A stretch of 64,000 bases of DNA from positions 496,001 to 560,000 of the forward strand of contig LGYU01000016.1 in assembly GCA_001302245.1 (NCBI GenBank), in the 5' to 3' direction. Under the pieces are notes generated by a model. It was not told where the DNA came from, made no database searches, and worked only from the letters and a program-made list of their open reading frames with translations. Position numbers and translations under genes: made by a program. This stretch comes from Chitinophagaceae bacterium PMP191F. Its GTDB lineage: Bacteria > Bacteroidota > Bacteroidia > Chitinophagales > Chitinophagaceae. Within the stretch, counting starts at the first letter, position 1; the number at the start of each line of letters is the position of its first letter. Positions 19,807 through 30,107 of this stretch are shown here, piece after piece.

Positions 19807-20194
19807 ATATGCAGGTTTTAAATCGTTAGCTTTTTTTATGCTGAACGCGGAATACAAAACATCCTGGATAATATGCAACGACACAATTCAACAGCAAACC
19901 TGCGTTCAGCGTTATGCATCTTTCATTGAGCACAAGAAAGCTGGCAGGCGAGAACACCCGCCAGGTATAAAACGAACGCTTATTGAAGCGTAAAAAGACT
20001 ATTCATAAAGGCAGGGTTTAAGTATCAAGGTACAAGGGTCTCTACATCAACAACATACTGCGGAGTTAAAATTTTTCTGTTTTACTTACCTAAACCCGGT
20101 AAGACTAAAGAACCACCATGCTTCACCAAAAGGTATCTTCTATCCTCCATCCCACACCTCCAACCAACCAACTCACCATTCACCACTCATCCCC
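19807..20194. other. Intergenic region (388 bp) with hairpin and degenerate repeat
   Basis: This is leader sequence between the sus operon end and the secreted amylase. A hairpin (about 8 bp with one G-U on the minus strand) lies at about 19948-19971. The part at 20150-20195 is low-complexity (minus strand GAGTGGTGAATGGTGAG type) and resembles other intergenic stretches of this window. No gene was seen. Confidence 0.5.
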
Positions 20195-21589
20195 TCACAT
20201 CTTCAACACCCTCCATTCATAAGGCTGTAAAGAAATATTTCCTGCAAACGGTACTGCGGTGCCGGTGAAAGCATCTTTCCAGTTAACTGTACCCAGTGCC
20301 GCAGGCACGGTGTAATTAGCAGTATTGTTTCTCATATTGGCGATGATCAGCACCTGGTCGCTGCCTTGTGTTCGGGTAAATGCACACACATCCGCATTGC
20401 TGTATATGGTCAGTTGACCACGACGAACGGTGACATTACTATTATAAAAACCGATCAGTTTTTTATATACAGCAGTAATATCGGCATTCAGTGTCCAGTT
20501 GATGGTAGTACTGTTATTGAAGTAATTGAGCTTTACCGGGCAACCCACTTCCTGCCCATTGTAGATCATAGGTGCAGCATTCATAAAAGCTGATACCGTA
20601 AAAGCTGCCAGCGATCCCTGTTTGCCACCCAGCAGATCAAGCGGCGTACCATCGCTGTTATCTACATCATGATTACTGATATAGCGTACTACCCTGCTGG
20701 CTGTATTGCTGTTGGTATATTCAGCATTGTTCACCGAATCAATGGTACGCACCGATCCGTTCTTTGCATATACATTGTTCACCATATTGTAGTAAAAACC
20801 CATTCCGTACATCATCTGGAAACCTGCAGCAAAATGATCCCTGCGTGTTCCTTCGGCCAGTAACAGTAATTTATGCGTAGAAATATTGCGTAAGGAATCA
20901 ATGGCCTGTTTCCAGAAATCTGCCGGTACAAAATCTGCCGCATCACACCGGTAGCCGTCAATATTGGCTTTGTATACCCAGTACTGCATGGCTTTGATCA
21001 TGGCTTTGCGCATGTCTGCATTCTGGTAATTCAGTTGTGCCACATCATTCCAGCCTGTGCCCGGTGGACTGATAATATTGCCTGCTCCATCCTGCTGGTA
21101 CCAGCTTTTATTGGCTATCCAGCTATTGTCCCACGCAGTATGATTGGCAACCCAATCCATCATTACAGACATGTGTCTGTCGTGAGCAGCAGCTACCAGT
21201 GCCCGAAGATCTTCCAGTGTACCAAATTCCGCACTTACGCTGGTATAATCTTTTACGCAATAGGGCGAGTTCACTGATTTAACGGTGCCCACCGGATATA
21301 CAGGCATCAGGTACAATACATTTACGCCCAGCGCCTGTATAGAATCCAGCCTGTTCTGTACACCTTTCAAATTAGCCTGTGTGCTGAAGGCACGGATGTT
21401 TACCTGGTATACTACAGCATCCTGTGCATCGGGCACTCCGGCATATGGCGTTCCGTATTGCACCCTGCTGCTATCAACAGGCAGTACGGGTGGCTCTACA
21501 TTACCACTGTCTTTTTTGCTACAGGAAAAAAGCAACCAGCTTAATAATATCGTAAGCATATACTTCATATATAACTGCAATCGATGCAT
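20195..21589 (-). CDS. GH13 alpha-amylase lipoprotein
   Basis: A cell-surface or periplasmic alpha-amylase of 464 residues. The N-terminus carries a lipobox (LLFSC) after a short hydrophobic core; translation may begin at Met1, overlapping the preceding stop as TAATG, or at Met8 (MKYMLTILL, 21568). The GH13 signature residues are present: nucleophile Asp in DGYRCDAAD (about 215), acid/base Glu in LLLAEGT (about 243), and the transition-state Asp in SNHDVDNSD (about 307). It ends right after the barrel and a short C-terminal beta domain, without carbohydrate-binding or sorting modules, unlike the larger paralogue downstream. It overlaps the SusE-like gene, so it is the last member of the GH31-susC-susD-susE operon. 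Its place corresponds to SusG of the Bacteroides starch system, but equivalence by sequence was not tested. Confidence 0.92.
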   Translation of the reverse strand: MHRLQLYMKYMLTILLSWLLFSCSKKDSGNVEPPVLPVDSSRVQYGTPYAGVPDAQDAVVYQVNIRAFSTQANLKGVQNRLDSIQALGVNVLYLMPVYPVGTVKSVNSPYCVKDYTSVSAEFGTLEDLRALVAAAHDRHMSVMMDWVANHTAWDNSWIANKSWYQQDGAGNIISPPGTGWNDVAQLNYQNADMRKAMIKAMQYWVYKANIDGYRCDAADFVPADFWKQAIDSLRNISTHKLLLLAEGTRRDHFAAGFQMMYGMGFYYNMVNNVYAKNGSVRTIDSVNNAEYTNSNTASRVVRYISNHDVDNSDGTPLDLLGGKQGSLAAFTVSAFMNAAPMIYNGQEVGCPVKLNYFNNSTTINWTLNADITAVYKKLIGFYNSNVTVRRGQLTIYSNADVCAFTRTQGSDQVLIIANMRNNTANYTVPAALGTVNWKDAFTGTAVPFAGNISLQPYEWRVLKM

Positions 21590-22674
21590 TAATTTTTCTT
21601 CAAAATATAGGTGTACTTGCCGGGCACATGCAGATCGAGGGTAATACTATAATTACCATCTGAAGGCACCGTTAAATTGTTCAGACCAGCTGTATACCCC
21701 AAGAAAGGATTGTCTGCATACTTCAGGTTACCACTGTTGTCAACACCAAAATCAAGCGCCCAGGCATTGTTGGCCCTGAATTTAAAAGAGCCATTCTGCT
21801 TCATATTCGCGGTTACCTTCCATACCTGATTGGTTTCATCATAGCTTAATTGTGTATCGGTATCCCAGCTACCAGGAGTGGCATCGCCCAGTATTCCCCA
21901 GGTAGTTCTGGTAGCCGTCCATGTGTTGGTGTTCATGTTAGCAGTTAAGTAATAATAACCACCATCCGGTACCGACAGACCGGCTGCCGCTCCATCAGTA
22001 TTAAAAGTACCGCTGCCGCCATCACCATAGTTAGTATGATTCCAGTCCGGTGCGTTGGTATATTTGAAATAATGAATACCACTGCCTGCCATGTATACAT
22101 ACCCTTCGTACAGACCTGCACGACCTTCAACCGGTGCCAGTTGTGGCGCTGTGGCAGGGCTCCATCCCTGATAATCGCCCGGCACATATAGCGAAAGCGC
22201 GTAAGAGGTGATCTTTGGTACCGTTACATTGGTGTATACCGATGTCATGGTAGATGCCGCACCATTGAACTGTGGTACATCTGCTTTTACCCGGGCAATA
22301 ATATTGTTGGCAGCACCGGGCGCCACACCCATCGCATTCAGCAGATTGTTCAGGTCTTTGCCTGTAAATGCATAGCGCAGGATGTTGTTGCCAATGGTCA
22401 ACGATCTTGCATTGGCCCATGCACCGGAAGTGTCCGTAGCCAGTTGCAGCGTATAGGTCACAATGGCCTCTTTACCATAATCTGCGGCCGACCAGGAAAA
22501 TACAATGACCGTATCATTTTCTGTAGCCGGCGTTAGTACTACAGCAGTAGAGGATACAGTCAATGCATTGGTTTTAAAAACACCGTTCTGGAGATTCAGT
22601 TGTTCTCCTTCTTTTTTGCAGGCCACAACTAGCACTGCTATGAGCAATAAGGTATAATGAATGATGATTCGCAT
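21589..22674 (-). CDS. SusE-like starch-binding outer-membrane lipoprotein
   Basis: A 361-residue lipoprotein (lipobox VVAC, acylated Cys at about 19, followed by KKEGEQ). The N-terminal half is an Ig-like SusE domain (LTVSSTAVVLTPATENDTVIVFSWSAADYG at about 38-67, the usual opening of this family). The C-terminal half holds two SusE/SusF-like modules rich in aromatic residues: LYVPGDYQGWSPATAP...GYVYM, and a second (about 260-361) with WGILGDATPGSWDTD and FKFRANNAW. Such aromatic platforms bind starch chains in SusE/SusF. It sits 26 bases downstream of susD and overlaps the GH13 lipoprotein gene, which fixes its role in the alpha-glucan locus. It is expected to be an accessory glycan-binding protein on the outer-membrane surface, not an enzyme. 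Confidence 0.9.
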   Translation of the reverse strand: MRIIIHYTLLLIAVLVVACKKEGEQLNLQNGVFKTNALTVSSTAVVLTPATENDTVIVFSWSAADYGKEAIVTYTLQLATDTSGAWANARSLTIGNNILRYAFTGKDLNNLLNAMGVAPGAANNIIARVKADVPQFNGAASTMTSVYTNVTVPKITSYALSLYVPGDYQGWSPATAPQLAPVEGRAGLYEGYVYMAGSGIHYFKYTNAPDWNHTNYGDGGSGTFNTDGAAAGLSVPDGGYYYLTANMNTNTWTATRTTWGILGDATPGSWDTDTQLSYDETNQVWKVTANMKQNGSFKFRANNAWALDFGVDNSGNLKYADNPFLGYTAGLNNLTVPSDGNYSITLDLHVPGKYTYILKKN

Positions 22675-22700
22675 ACAATCGTGTTTTACAGGATGAATAA

Positions 22701-24302
22701 TCAGTAACCGGTATTTTGCTGAAGATTGGGATTGGCAATGATCTCAGCTGCCGGTATAGGGAACAATGCGTAATGCGCATCTACACCCGTACCATTTTTC
22801 ACACCTCCTTTCCAGGGCCATAGATAAGTACTGCCGGTGAACTGTCCGTAGCGGATCAGATCTGTTCTGCGAAATCCTTCCCAATACAGTTCACGCATCC
22901 TTTCGTTCAGAATATCGCTCAGGGTAATGGACAAAAGATTGCCACTGCTATTACCGTATGCTCTTATTCGTAACAGGTTGATGTATTGCAATGCAGTAGC
23001 GGTGCTGCCACCTGTACCGCCCCGCAATACAGATTCAGCATATATCAGGTACATCTCTGCCAGCCTGAATAACGGGAAATCAATGCTGCATAATACCCCA
23101 TTGGGTGATGGCGGTGTTGCTCCGCCTGAAGTAAGATTATTGAACTTGTATACAGCAATACCGTCATTAAAGGTCAGCACATCGTTTACCTCCAGGTTAC
23201 CCGGACCAAACAATGCACGTTTATCAGCATTACCGCTGTAATCACCAAACACCTGTGGCAATGTTTTAACACTGCGATTGCCCAGCCATCCGCCACCTGG
23301 AATACCGTACGCCTGGTTATCGGCAGGATTGGTTCCGTGTGCAGAACAGGTAAGAAAGGTTGTACCGCCATAGTTCTGTGAATTGATAGCATCATACGCA
23401 ACAGGCAATATCACTTCTTTATTGTTCTGATCATTATCACTCATGAACAAGGTTTTATAACCTTCTTTCAACTCATAACCCGCACCGATCACTTTACCTG
23501 CATAGCTAATGGCGTCGGTATAGCGGTCTGTTCCGGTATATACTTTTGCATTCAGGTACAGCCGTGCCAGCAATGCCCATGCAGCAGCCTGATCAACTCT
23601 TGCATATTCGTTATTGCGCGGAGTTACCAGGTCGCCATCAATAGCTTTTAATTCTGATTCCACATAGCTGAACAGATCCGCCCTTTTAATCTGTTTGGGA
23701 ATATACTTACCGATAGGATCCGCCTCTGTTACAAACGGTGGATTGCCGAACAGGTCCATCAGCACCCAGTACTGAAACGCACGCAGGAAACGTGCTTCCG
23801 CCCGGAAATGTTTTATTTCCGTTGCATCAGCATTTTTAAAACCACGGGCTGCCACTTTATCGTCGGCAGATTCGCGGATAAATTCATTACACACCGTGAT
23901 CTGGTATAAGCTTCTTGCATACGTGGCATTGATCAGCACATTAGAAGACGCCCAGTTGATATTGTGAAAACTCTGCAGGTTGGCATCGTTCCATGCGCAA
24001 ACCGCTTCGTCAGTGGTCAGTTCCTGCATATTCCACCAGGCACGCAGAAAGTCGGTAGTACCTGCATCTGTAATACCTGCTATGTTAACGTCTGAGTTCC
24101 CTACGCCCGTACTGCTTACCAGCGAATAGGAACCGTATACCTTTGCCAGTACCTGTTTGTAACCAGCCATTGTGCTGTATTGTTTGTCGGATGTATTGGC
24201 ATTTAAAGGTTGCAGGTTAAGATCTTTATGACAACCGGTCAATATCACCGCCGTTGTCAGCAGTACAATTATGCCGGTTGTATAGATGAGATATCGTTTC
24301 AT
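22701..24302 (-). CDS. susD: SusD/RagB-family starch-binding lipoprotein
   Basis: A 533-residue SusD-family protein that caps the SusC transporter and captures oligosaccharides. It has a lipobox LTGC (Cys near residue 24, HKDLNLQP following). The N-terminal TPR-like helices and the insertion typical of the family are visible (ATEIKHFRAEARFLRAFQYWVLMDLFGNPPFV, a hallmark at about 165-195). The C-terminal signature includes LRIRAYG, ILNERMRELYWEGFRRTDLIRYGQF and the closing LFPIPAAEIIANPNLQQNTGY. Length is normal for the family. It lies 20 bases downstream of its susC partner and 26 bases upstream of the SusE-like gene. The name follows locus context with amylases; the family alone does not prove starch specificity. 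Confidence 0.95.
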   Translation of the reverse strand: MKRYLIYTTGIIVLLTTAVILTGCHKDLNLQPLNANTSDKQYSTMAGYKQVLAKVYGSYSLVSSTGVGNSDVNIAGITDAGTTDFLRAWWNMQELTTDEAVCAWNDANLQSFHNINWASSNVLINATYARSLYQITVCNEFIRESADDKVAARGFKNADATEIKHFRAEARFLRAFQYWVLMDLFGNPPFVTEADPIGKYIPKQIKRADLFSYVESELKAIDGDLVTPRNNEYARVDQAAAWALLARLYLNAKVYTGTDRYTDAISYAGKVIGAGYELKEGYKTLFMSDNDQNNKEVILPVAYDAINSQNYGGTTFLTCSAHGTNPADNQAYGIPGGGWLGNRSVKTLPQVFGDYSGNADKRALFGPGNLEVNDVLTFNDGIAVYKFNNLTSGGATPPSPNGVLCSIDFPLFRLAEMYLIYAESVLRGGTGGSTATALQYINLLRIRAYGNSSGNLLSITLSDILNERMRELYWEGFRRTDLIRYGQFTGSTYLWPWKGGVKNGTGVDAHYALFPIPAAEIIANPNLQQNTGY

Positions 24303-24322
24303 AATGGCTTTTTTAATGATGA

Positions 24323-27280
24323 TTAGAATTGTACATTGGCGCCCAGTACAAAAGTTCGCGGACGCGGATAGATCACGTTATCAATACCTCCATAGATCTC
24401 CGGATCAAGACCCGTATATTTCGTTACTGTAAAAACGTTCTGGCAATTGAAGGATACACGCAATCCTACTTTCTCATGCATGATCTTTCCGAAATTGTAC
24501 GAAAGACCTACATTATCCATTTTCAGGAACGATGCATTCTGCACATAATAATCACTCTGGCTTTGGCTGTTGATAAACCCGGTGTTGTAAATATCATTCA
24601 GACTATTGGCCAGGTAACCCAGCGGGTTCAGCACATTTGATCTTACTGATCCGGTGGCCAGTCCGTTGTACATATAGTTGCCGATATTAGCACGCAGCAC
24701 GGTATTGGCCGACCATTTGCCATAGGTAAACTGTGTAGAAAAGCCCAACAGGAATTTAGGTGCCGGCGATTTATAACGATACAGGTCTTTCTGGTTAATA
24801 ATACCATCACCGTTTACATCAGCATATACACCTTCTACCGGTCTGCCTTTAAAATATTGCTGATGATATACATAGAACGAATTGGCCTGGTAGCCTACAG
24901 AGTTGATCTGGATAACACCATTGCCTGTTAATGTACCGGGATAGGTAGAGTCTTTGGTAGCAGTAAGATTGGTGATCTTATTCTGGTTATAGGCAGCATT
25001 AAAACCTACTTCCCATGAATAGCGTTTATTTTTAATCACAGTTGCTTCAATACTCAGTTCCACTCCTTTATTCTCTACATTACCTACGTTGGTAAGAATG
25101 GTACTGCTGAAATTAGAACCCGCAGGGATAGGAATGGTATTCAGCAGGTCTTTGGTTTTTTTGAAATAAAAATCAAGACTGGCATTAACACGATGATCCA
25201 GCACGCTGATATCCAAACCGGCATTATAGGTAGCAGTTTGCTCCCATTTAATACCGGCGTCATACGCAGCAGGTGTACCCATAGAATACCATGTATTGCC
25301 AAACAACACCTGAGATCCGCTACCACTTAATGAGTAGATCGACTGGTATGGGTAATTGTAAATACCATCCTGGTTACCGGTCACCCCATAGCTTAAACGC
25401 AGTTTCAGTTCAGACAAAGCAGCTACATTCTGTAGAAATGCTTCCTGCCCCACCTGCCAGGTAAACGCTACAGACGGGAACAAACCCCAGCGGGTATCAG
25501 GTGCAAAACGAGATGATCCGTCTGTACGGAGAGAAGCTGCTAATATGTATTTGCTGTTGAGCGTATAGATCAAACGGCCATAATATGAGATCAATGTATT
25601 CTCAGGCTTGTCCATCGGGAACAGTGGCTTACTACCGGGAATGGTATCACCATTGGCTCTGAAACTGGCATAGTTGTAATTGGTAGACAGATTATTGTAG
25701 TAACCATACCCCGCCGTTACATTGATATTACTTTTGATCGATTTAAAGTCTTTTACATAATTCAGGTAAAACTCTGCCACCTTATTGTTGACCTGGTTGC
25801 GGTATTTATTCCGCTGACCGCCATCCAGGAAATTCTGTGCTGCATACGCCGGTACATTGATGTTGCCTTCTCCTCGGGCAATATCATACCCCAGGTTCAG
25901 GTTGGCGTGCAGTTCAGGCAGAAAATGAAATTTATAATCAAACTGTACATTACCATAGCTTCTTACCACATCACTATTGTTGTGATACAGTTCCAGCAAT
26001 GCCACCGGGTTGCGGGGTGCCAGTTTATTCAGCGTTGTGCTGCCTGCATCTACGGAAGCCCATTCAAAATAATTACCATAAGGTGAACTGGCATGTACCG
26101 GTTGTGTAGGATCAAAGTAGGCTGCAGAACTGATTGCAGCCTGGTTGGCAAACCGTGCTTTGCTATACGCGCCTTTCAGGTTAATATCAATTTTCAGATG
26201 ATCTTTCAGTAAGCGCGGTGTAAGTGCAATGGCACCCGAAAAACGTTGCAGCCTGTCTGTGCGCAATATGCCCTGCTGGTTCAGGTAGCCGGTTGACACC
26301 CTGAAGGGAATGTTTTTGATAGCACCAGCCACACTCAGGTTATTGTCAGTACTGATAGCAGTCTGGTAGATCTCATCCTGCCAGTCGGTATTGGCATTAC
26401 CCAGCAGTGATTTATAGGTATGTATATTGTCGAATGTGCCGCCGCCCAGCGAGTCTACGTATCTGCGGAAACTGTTGGCAGACTGTACATTCATCTTTTT
26501 AGCAAGGGTTGCGGCAGATACCTGTGTACTGAAATTGAACACCGGTTTTCCGCTGGTACCTTTTTTGGTAGTGATCAGGATCACACCATTGGAAGCACGG
26601 GAACCATAAATGGCAGTAGCCGCTGCATCTTTCAGAATAGAGAAGGAGGCAATATCATTCGGATTGATAAGACTTAGTGAATTGGAAGCACCGTAAATGT
26701 TGTTACCACTCAGCGGCAATCCATCTACCACAATCAATGGATCATTACTGGCATTCAGTGAAGCACCACCACGGATGCGGATCACACTGCCCGCTCCGGG
26801 CGAACCGCCGTTGGAAGTAATGGATACACCGGCCACTTTACCCGCAATGAGTTGTTCCGGTGTAGTAATAGCACCCTGTTGAAAATCCTTTGCGCTGACA
26901 GAAGCTACAGATCCTGTAAGCTCTTTTCGCTTTAATGCACCATAACCAATCACCACCACGTCATTCATCATATTACCGGAGGTTTTTAATACGATCTGCA
27001 GACGAGCCTGCACCGGTACTTTTACCGGATCGTATCCTACCACAGAAAATTCAATCATGGCACCGGCAGGCGCACTTATCGAAAATTCGCCATTGGACCC
27101 TGTAACCGTACCGCGCGTGGTACCTGCAATTTTTATAGAAACAAGTTCAATGGGTTCGCCCTTTTCATTTTTTACAGTTCCGGTTACCTGAACATCGGGC
27201 GACTGCGCTTGTGCAGCAAGCAGGCCTATGCAGCTAACGCATAGCAGCAATAGTAGTCTGGGAGCAGTTAATACATTCAT
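24323..27280 (-). CDS. susC: SusC/RagA-family TonB-linked outer-membrane transporter
   Basis: A TonB-dependent outer-membrane porin for oligosaccharide import, 985 residues from the ATG at 27280; a TTG three codons upstream is the less likely start. A signal peptide (MNVLTAPRLLLLL...AQAQ) is followed by a carboxypeptidase-regulatory-like Ig domain (VTGTVKNEKGEPIELVSI, about 30-110), the plug with the SusC signature (DVVVIGYGALKRKELTGSV at about 113-131; PLIVVDGLPL), and a long 22-strand barrel ending in the aromatic FVLGANVQF. No N-terminal anti-sigma-interacting extension (STN domain) is present, so it is probably not itself a signal transducer to an ECF sigma factor. It follows the GH31 gene after 57 bases and precedes susD by 20, consistent with one operon. 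Confidence 0.95.
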   Translation of the reverse strand: MNVLTAPRLLLLLCVSCIGLLAAQAQSPDVQVTGTVKNEKGEPIELVSIKIAGTTRGTVTGSNGEFSISAPAGAMIEFSVVGYDPVKVPVQARLQIVLKTSGNMMNDVVVIGYGALKRKELTGSVASVSAKDFQQGAITTPEQLIAGKVAGVSITSNGGSPGAGSVIRIRGGASLNASNDPLIVVDGLPLSGNNIYGASNSLSLINPNDIASFSILKDAAATAIYGSRASNGVILITTKKGTSGKPVFNFSTQVSAATLAKKMNVQSANSFRRYVDSLGGGTFDNIHTYKSLLGNANTDWQDEIYQTAISTDNNLSVAGAIKNIPFRVSTGYLNQQGILRTDRLQRFSGAIALTPRLLKDHLKIDINLKGAYSKARFANQAAISSAAYFDPTQPVHASSPYGNYFEWASVDAGSTTLNKLAPRNPVALLELYHNNSDVVRSYGNVQFDYKFHFLPELHANLNLGYDIARGEGNINVPAYAAQNFLDGGQRNKYRNQVNNKVAEFYLNYVKDFKSIKSNINVTAGYGYYNNLSTNYNYASFRANGDTIPGSKPLFPMDKPENTLISYYGRLIYTLNSKYILAASLRTDGSSRFAPDTRWGLFPSVAFTWQVGQEAFLQNVAALSELKLRLSYGVTGNQDGIYNYPYQSIYSLSGSGSQVLFGNTWYSMGTPAAYDAGIKWEQTATYNAGLDISVLDHRVNASLDFYFKKTKDLLNTIPIPAGSNFSSTILTNVGNVENKGVELSIEATVIKNKRYSWEVGFNAAYNQNKITNLTATKDSTYPGTLTGNGVIQINSVGYQANSFYVYHQQYFKGRPVEGVYADVNGDGIINQKDLYRYKSPAPKFLLGFSTQFTYGKWSANTVLRANIGNYMYNGLATGSVRSNVLNPLGYLANSLNDIYNTGFINSQSQSDYYVQNASFLKMDNVGLSYNFGKIMHEKVGLRVSFNCQNVFTVTKYTGLDPEIYGGIDNVIYPRPRTFVLGANVQF

Positions 27281-27337
27281 ATATGACAAGTTGTAATGGA
27301 TACATCGTTAATTCATCCACCAGGATGCACATTGACT

Positions 27338-29761
27338 TCAATAAGTTACTTCTATCTTCTCCGGATCATTGTTCAGCATGATATACTTCACAGCTACAGT
27401 GTTGGGTTGTACAAATGATACATTATCTATCATCATTGTTTGTTTATCTGCAACACCTACTGTTTTTCCGTTTACACGAAATATATTCTCCGAAAAGCCA
27501 TGCAGCACCAATTGTATATGGTTAAATTTTGAAACAGCATTTCCTGTTATCTTATCCAGTGTAATATTCTTGTTGCCCGGATCAAACCGGATATTCCGCC
27601 GGTAAAAAGATCCTTGCTCATACGCATAGGTTTCACCATCATCCTCGTAATACACAAAATGGTTGGCGGCATCACCACAATAAACATGAAGACTGAGCGT
27701 ATCTGAAGGTCTTTCTTTTACTGACTGTACCAACGACTGCATGGGTATAATGCTGCCCGCTTTTACATACACCGGTAACAGATCAGTGGTCAGTTCAATG
27801 ATCTTTTCACGATTGCCCTGTTCTATACTGTCTGTATACAGGTTGTACCATGTAGCTGCAGGGAAATAGATCTTTGAAAATTTAGCATCACCAGGCTGTG
27901 GTATTACCATAAAAGATTGTCCGAACAGGAACTGGTTCTGGTACTCCGGTTTATAAATATTATTATCACTGGTATAATCAATGGCCAGTGATCGTACCAC
28001 AGGTAAGCCATTCTGTGTGGATTCATAAAAAGAAGCATACAGGTACGGCAGTAAACGGTACCGCAGGTTTACATACCTGCGTACTATTTCCAGTACATCT
28101 TCGCCAAAAGTCCAGGGCTCTGCCGCTTTGGTATTGAGTGCGGCATGGTTTCTGAAATACGGCACAAAAGCGCCCAGTTGCATCCAGCGTGTATACAGGC
28201 TTACAGAAGGATTGCCGGTAAAACCACCGATATCCATACCTGTAAATGGAACACCACTCAGTCCCAGACTACTCAGCAATCTTACACCGGCCAGCATGTG
28301 ATCGTCTTCTGCACGGTTATCGCCTGTCCACAAAGCAGTGTAGCGCTGTAAGCCCGCGTAACCGGAACGGGTAAGAATGAATGGCCTTTTCTGCAAGGCT
28401 TCGCGTGTACCCTCGTAGCTGGAACGTGCCATCTGTAAACCAAACACATTGTGCGCTTTCAGATGCGTAGTAGGATGACCATCATAATTGAACAATACAT
28501 TGGAAGGCATTTTCTGTCCCCACGTAGCAATCTCATTCATATCATTCCAGATACCTGCCACACCGGTACTGGTATAGGCAGTTACCTGTTGTTTCCACCA
28601 GTTACGTCCCCGGGTGCTGGTAAAATCCGGAAAATGACACCAGCCCGGCCATACTTCACCGGTATAGGGTTGCCCATCGGCATATTTCAAAAAGATATCT
28701 TCTTTCAGCCCGCTTTCATAGGCTGTATAATTTTTTTCTACTTTAATACCCGGATCAACGATCAACGTGGTTTTAAATCCCATTTTGTCCAGCCTGCTGA
28801 TCATACCGGCCGGGTCAGGAAAGCGTTCTTTATTCCATGTAAAAAGTTTGTAAGCATCCATGTAATGAATGTCGAGTGTAATGCCATCGGCAGGGATCTT
28901 TTTTTCGCGCAATGTCTGTGCAATACGCAGCACCTCTGTTTCGGGGTAATAGGAATACCGGTTCTGCTGGTAACCAAGACTCCACAATGGCGGCAGTTTC
29001 ATTCTGCCGGTAAGATCAGTATAGGAGCGGATGATGCCGGCAACAGAACTGTTGCTGATAAAATAATAATTCATTTCACCGCCCCTGGCGCCAAAAGATG
29101 CAAACCGGTTGTTGCTGGCACCAAAGTTGAAATCTGACTGAAAGCTGTTATCAAAAAAGATAGCATATTGCAATCCATGGTGAATACCGATATAAAAAGG
29201 AATGGTTGAGTACAACGGATCCTGTGCCACGCTATAGCCATACACGTCGGTATTCCAGTTGGTATAACCATTGCCCCTGCGATCAAGATTGCCGGTCTTC
29301 TCCCCCAGCCCGATAAATCGCTCGCCTTCCTGCATGTGTTTGTAGGTGGTTACTTCCGTTCCGATCCAGGAGGTGCCCAATCCCGGTTCATCCTGGTTGA
29401 TGAGCCGATCATCTGTTGTATAAAAGCTGATGGAAAACGGCGTTCTGGTAATTCGCACTTTCAGAGAATCAGTTCTGAAACGGATATCGTCTTTCGTTTG
29501 CTCCCATATCACCTTACCGGGTTGCGGCGTTGCGATCACGGCATACGAAAAATCATCAGCGAACGGTTTATCCGACATCCTGACCCGTATCACTGAGGGA
29601 CTATACACCTGCACCCGTACCCGGGCATTAGCTGTTACTATATCCAGTTGATTGCCTGAAGCGGTTACGGAGGTAACATCGCCTGCCGGCGTTACCCTAT
29701 CCTGAGCGCGAACTGCAATGGAAATAAAAAGCACTAAAAAATATGGTAGGACATTTTTCAT
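27338..29761 (-). CDS. GH31 alpha-glucosidase
   Basis: An exported alpha-glucosidase of glycoside hydrolase family 31; releases glucose from malto-oligosaccharide ends, probably in the periplasm (compare SusB, which does this job with an unrelated fold). It has 807 residues from the ATG at 29761, which opens a signal peptide (MKNVLPYFLVLFISIAVRAQ). The N-terminal beta-sandwich (about 25-240) precedes the (beta/alpha)8 barrel. The nucleophile Asp lies in GIWNDMNE (about 405), the acid/base Asp in WTGDNRAED (about 480), and family landmarks include SLGYQQNRYSYYPE, DIHYMDAY and PYFRNHAA. The C-terminal DUF5110-like domain carries YYEDDGETYAYEQGSF. First gene of the alpha-glucan operon. Its leader contains TTGATAATCA (29900-29909) and the two pseudoknot units. 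Confidence 0.94.
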   Translation of the reverse strand: MKNVLPYFLVLFISIAVRAQDRVTPAGDVTSVTASGNQLDIVTANARVRVQVYSPSVIRVRMSDKPFADDFSYAVIATPQPGKVIWEQTKDDIRFRTDSLKVRITRTPFSISFYTTDDRLINQDEPGLGTSWIGTEVTTYKHMQEGERFIGLGEKTGNLDRRGNGYTNWNTDVYGYSVAQDPLYSTIPFYIGIHHGLQYAIFFDNSFQSDFNFGASNNRFASFGARGGEMNYYFISNSSVAGIIRSYTDLTGRMKLPPLWSLGYQQNRYSYYPETEVLRIAQTLREKKIPADGITLDIHYMDAYKLFTWNKERFPDPAGMISRLDKMGFKTTLIVDPGIKVEKNYTAYESGLKEDIFLKYADGQPYTGEVWPGWCHFPDFTSTRGRNWWKQQVTAYTSTGVAGIWNDMNEIATWGQKMPSNVLFNYDGHPTTHLKAHNVFGLQMARSSYEGTREALQKRPFILTRSGYAGLQRYTALWTGDNRAEDDHMLAGVRLLSSLGLSGVPFTGMDIGGFTGNPSVSLYTRWMQLGAFVPYFRNHAALNTKAAEPWTFGEDVLEIVRRYVNLRYRLLPYLYASFYESTQNGLPVVRSLAIDYTSDNNIYKPEYQNQFLFGQSFMVIPQPGDAKFSKIYFPAATWYNLYTDSIEQGNREKIIELTTDLLPVYVKAGSIIPMQSLVQSVKERPSDTLSLHVYCGDAANHFVYYEDDGETYAYEQGSFYRRNIRFDPGNKNITLDKITGNAVSKFNHIQLVLHGFSENIFRVNGKTVGVADKQTMMIDNVSFVQPNTVAVKYIMLNNDPEKIEVTY

Positions 29762-30010
29762 AACTGGCCTGTGCAATCTTAATTGGGTGAGCGATAAATG
29801 GCATGGTAAAGGAACAATGGTCACCATCCAACACCAACTTTTAAAACCTTAATGGAAAAAATAGACAATCGAATCCATATTACAGGCAAAATATCAAACT
29901 GATTATCAAATCATTAAAACACATTAAATATTTTAACCATAGAATAAAAAGAGAAGGCAAAACGTGGACAAGCGGAAGGTAATTACCGGTACAGATTGCC
30001 GGTTACCGGT

Positions 30011-30107
30011 CTTCAGGTCATAGTTTTTCCACAATATCCTGAAGTTGTCTGGCGCAGTTGTTCTCATTACCCTTCGCAACTTACAGTCGCGAGGGATTAT
30101 TCTGTGG
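30011..30107 (-). ncRNA. Candidate structured RNA, unit A (pseudoknot plus hairpin)
   Basis: Read on the minus strand, CCACAG (30107-30102) is followed by a 9-bp stem (CCCTCGCGA with TTGCGAAGGG, 30095-30070, one bulged A) whose loop begins CTGT; that tetramer pairs back with ACAG, forming an H-type pseudoknot. A 7-bp hairpin follows (CCTGAAG/CTTCAGG, 30044-30011). Unit B, just upstream, has the same order of elements with different bases. Family unknown to me. Confidence 0.5.
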
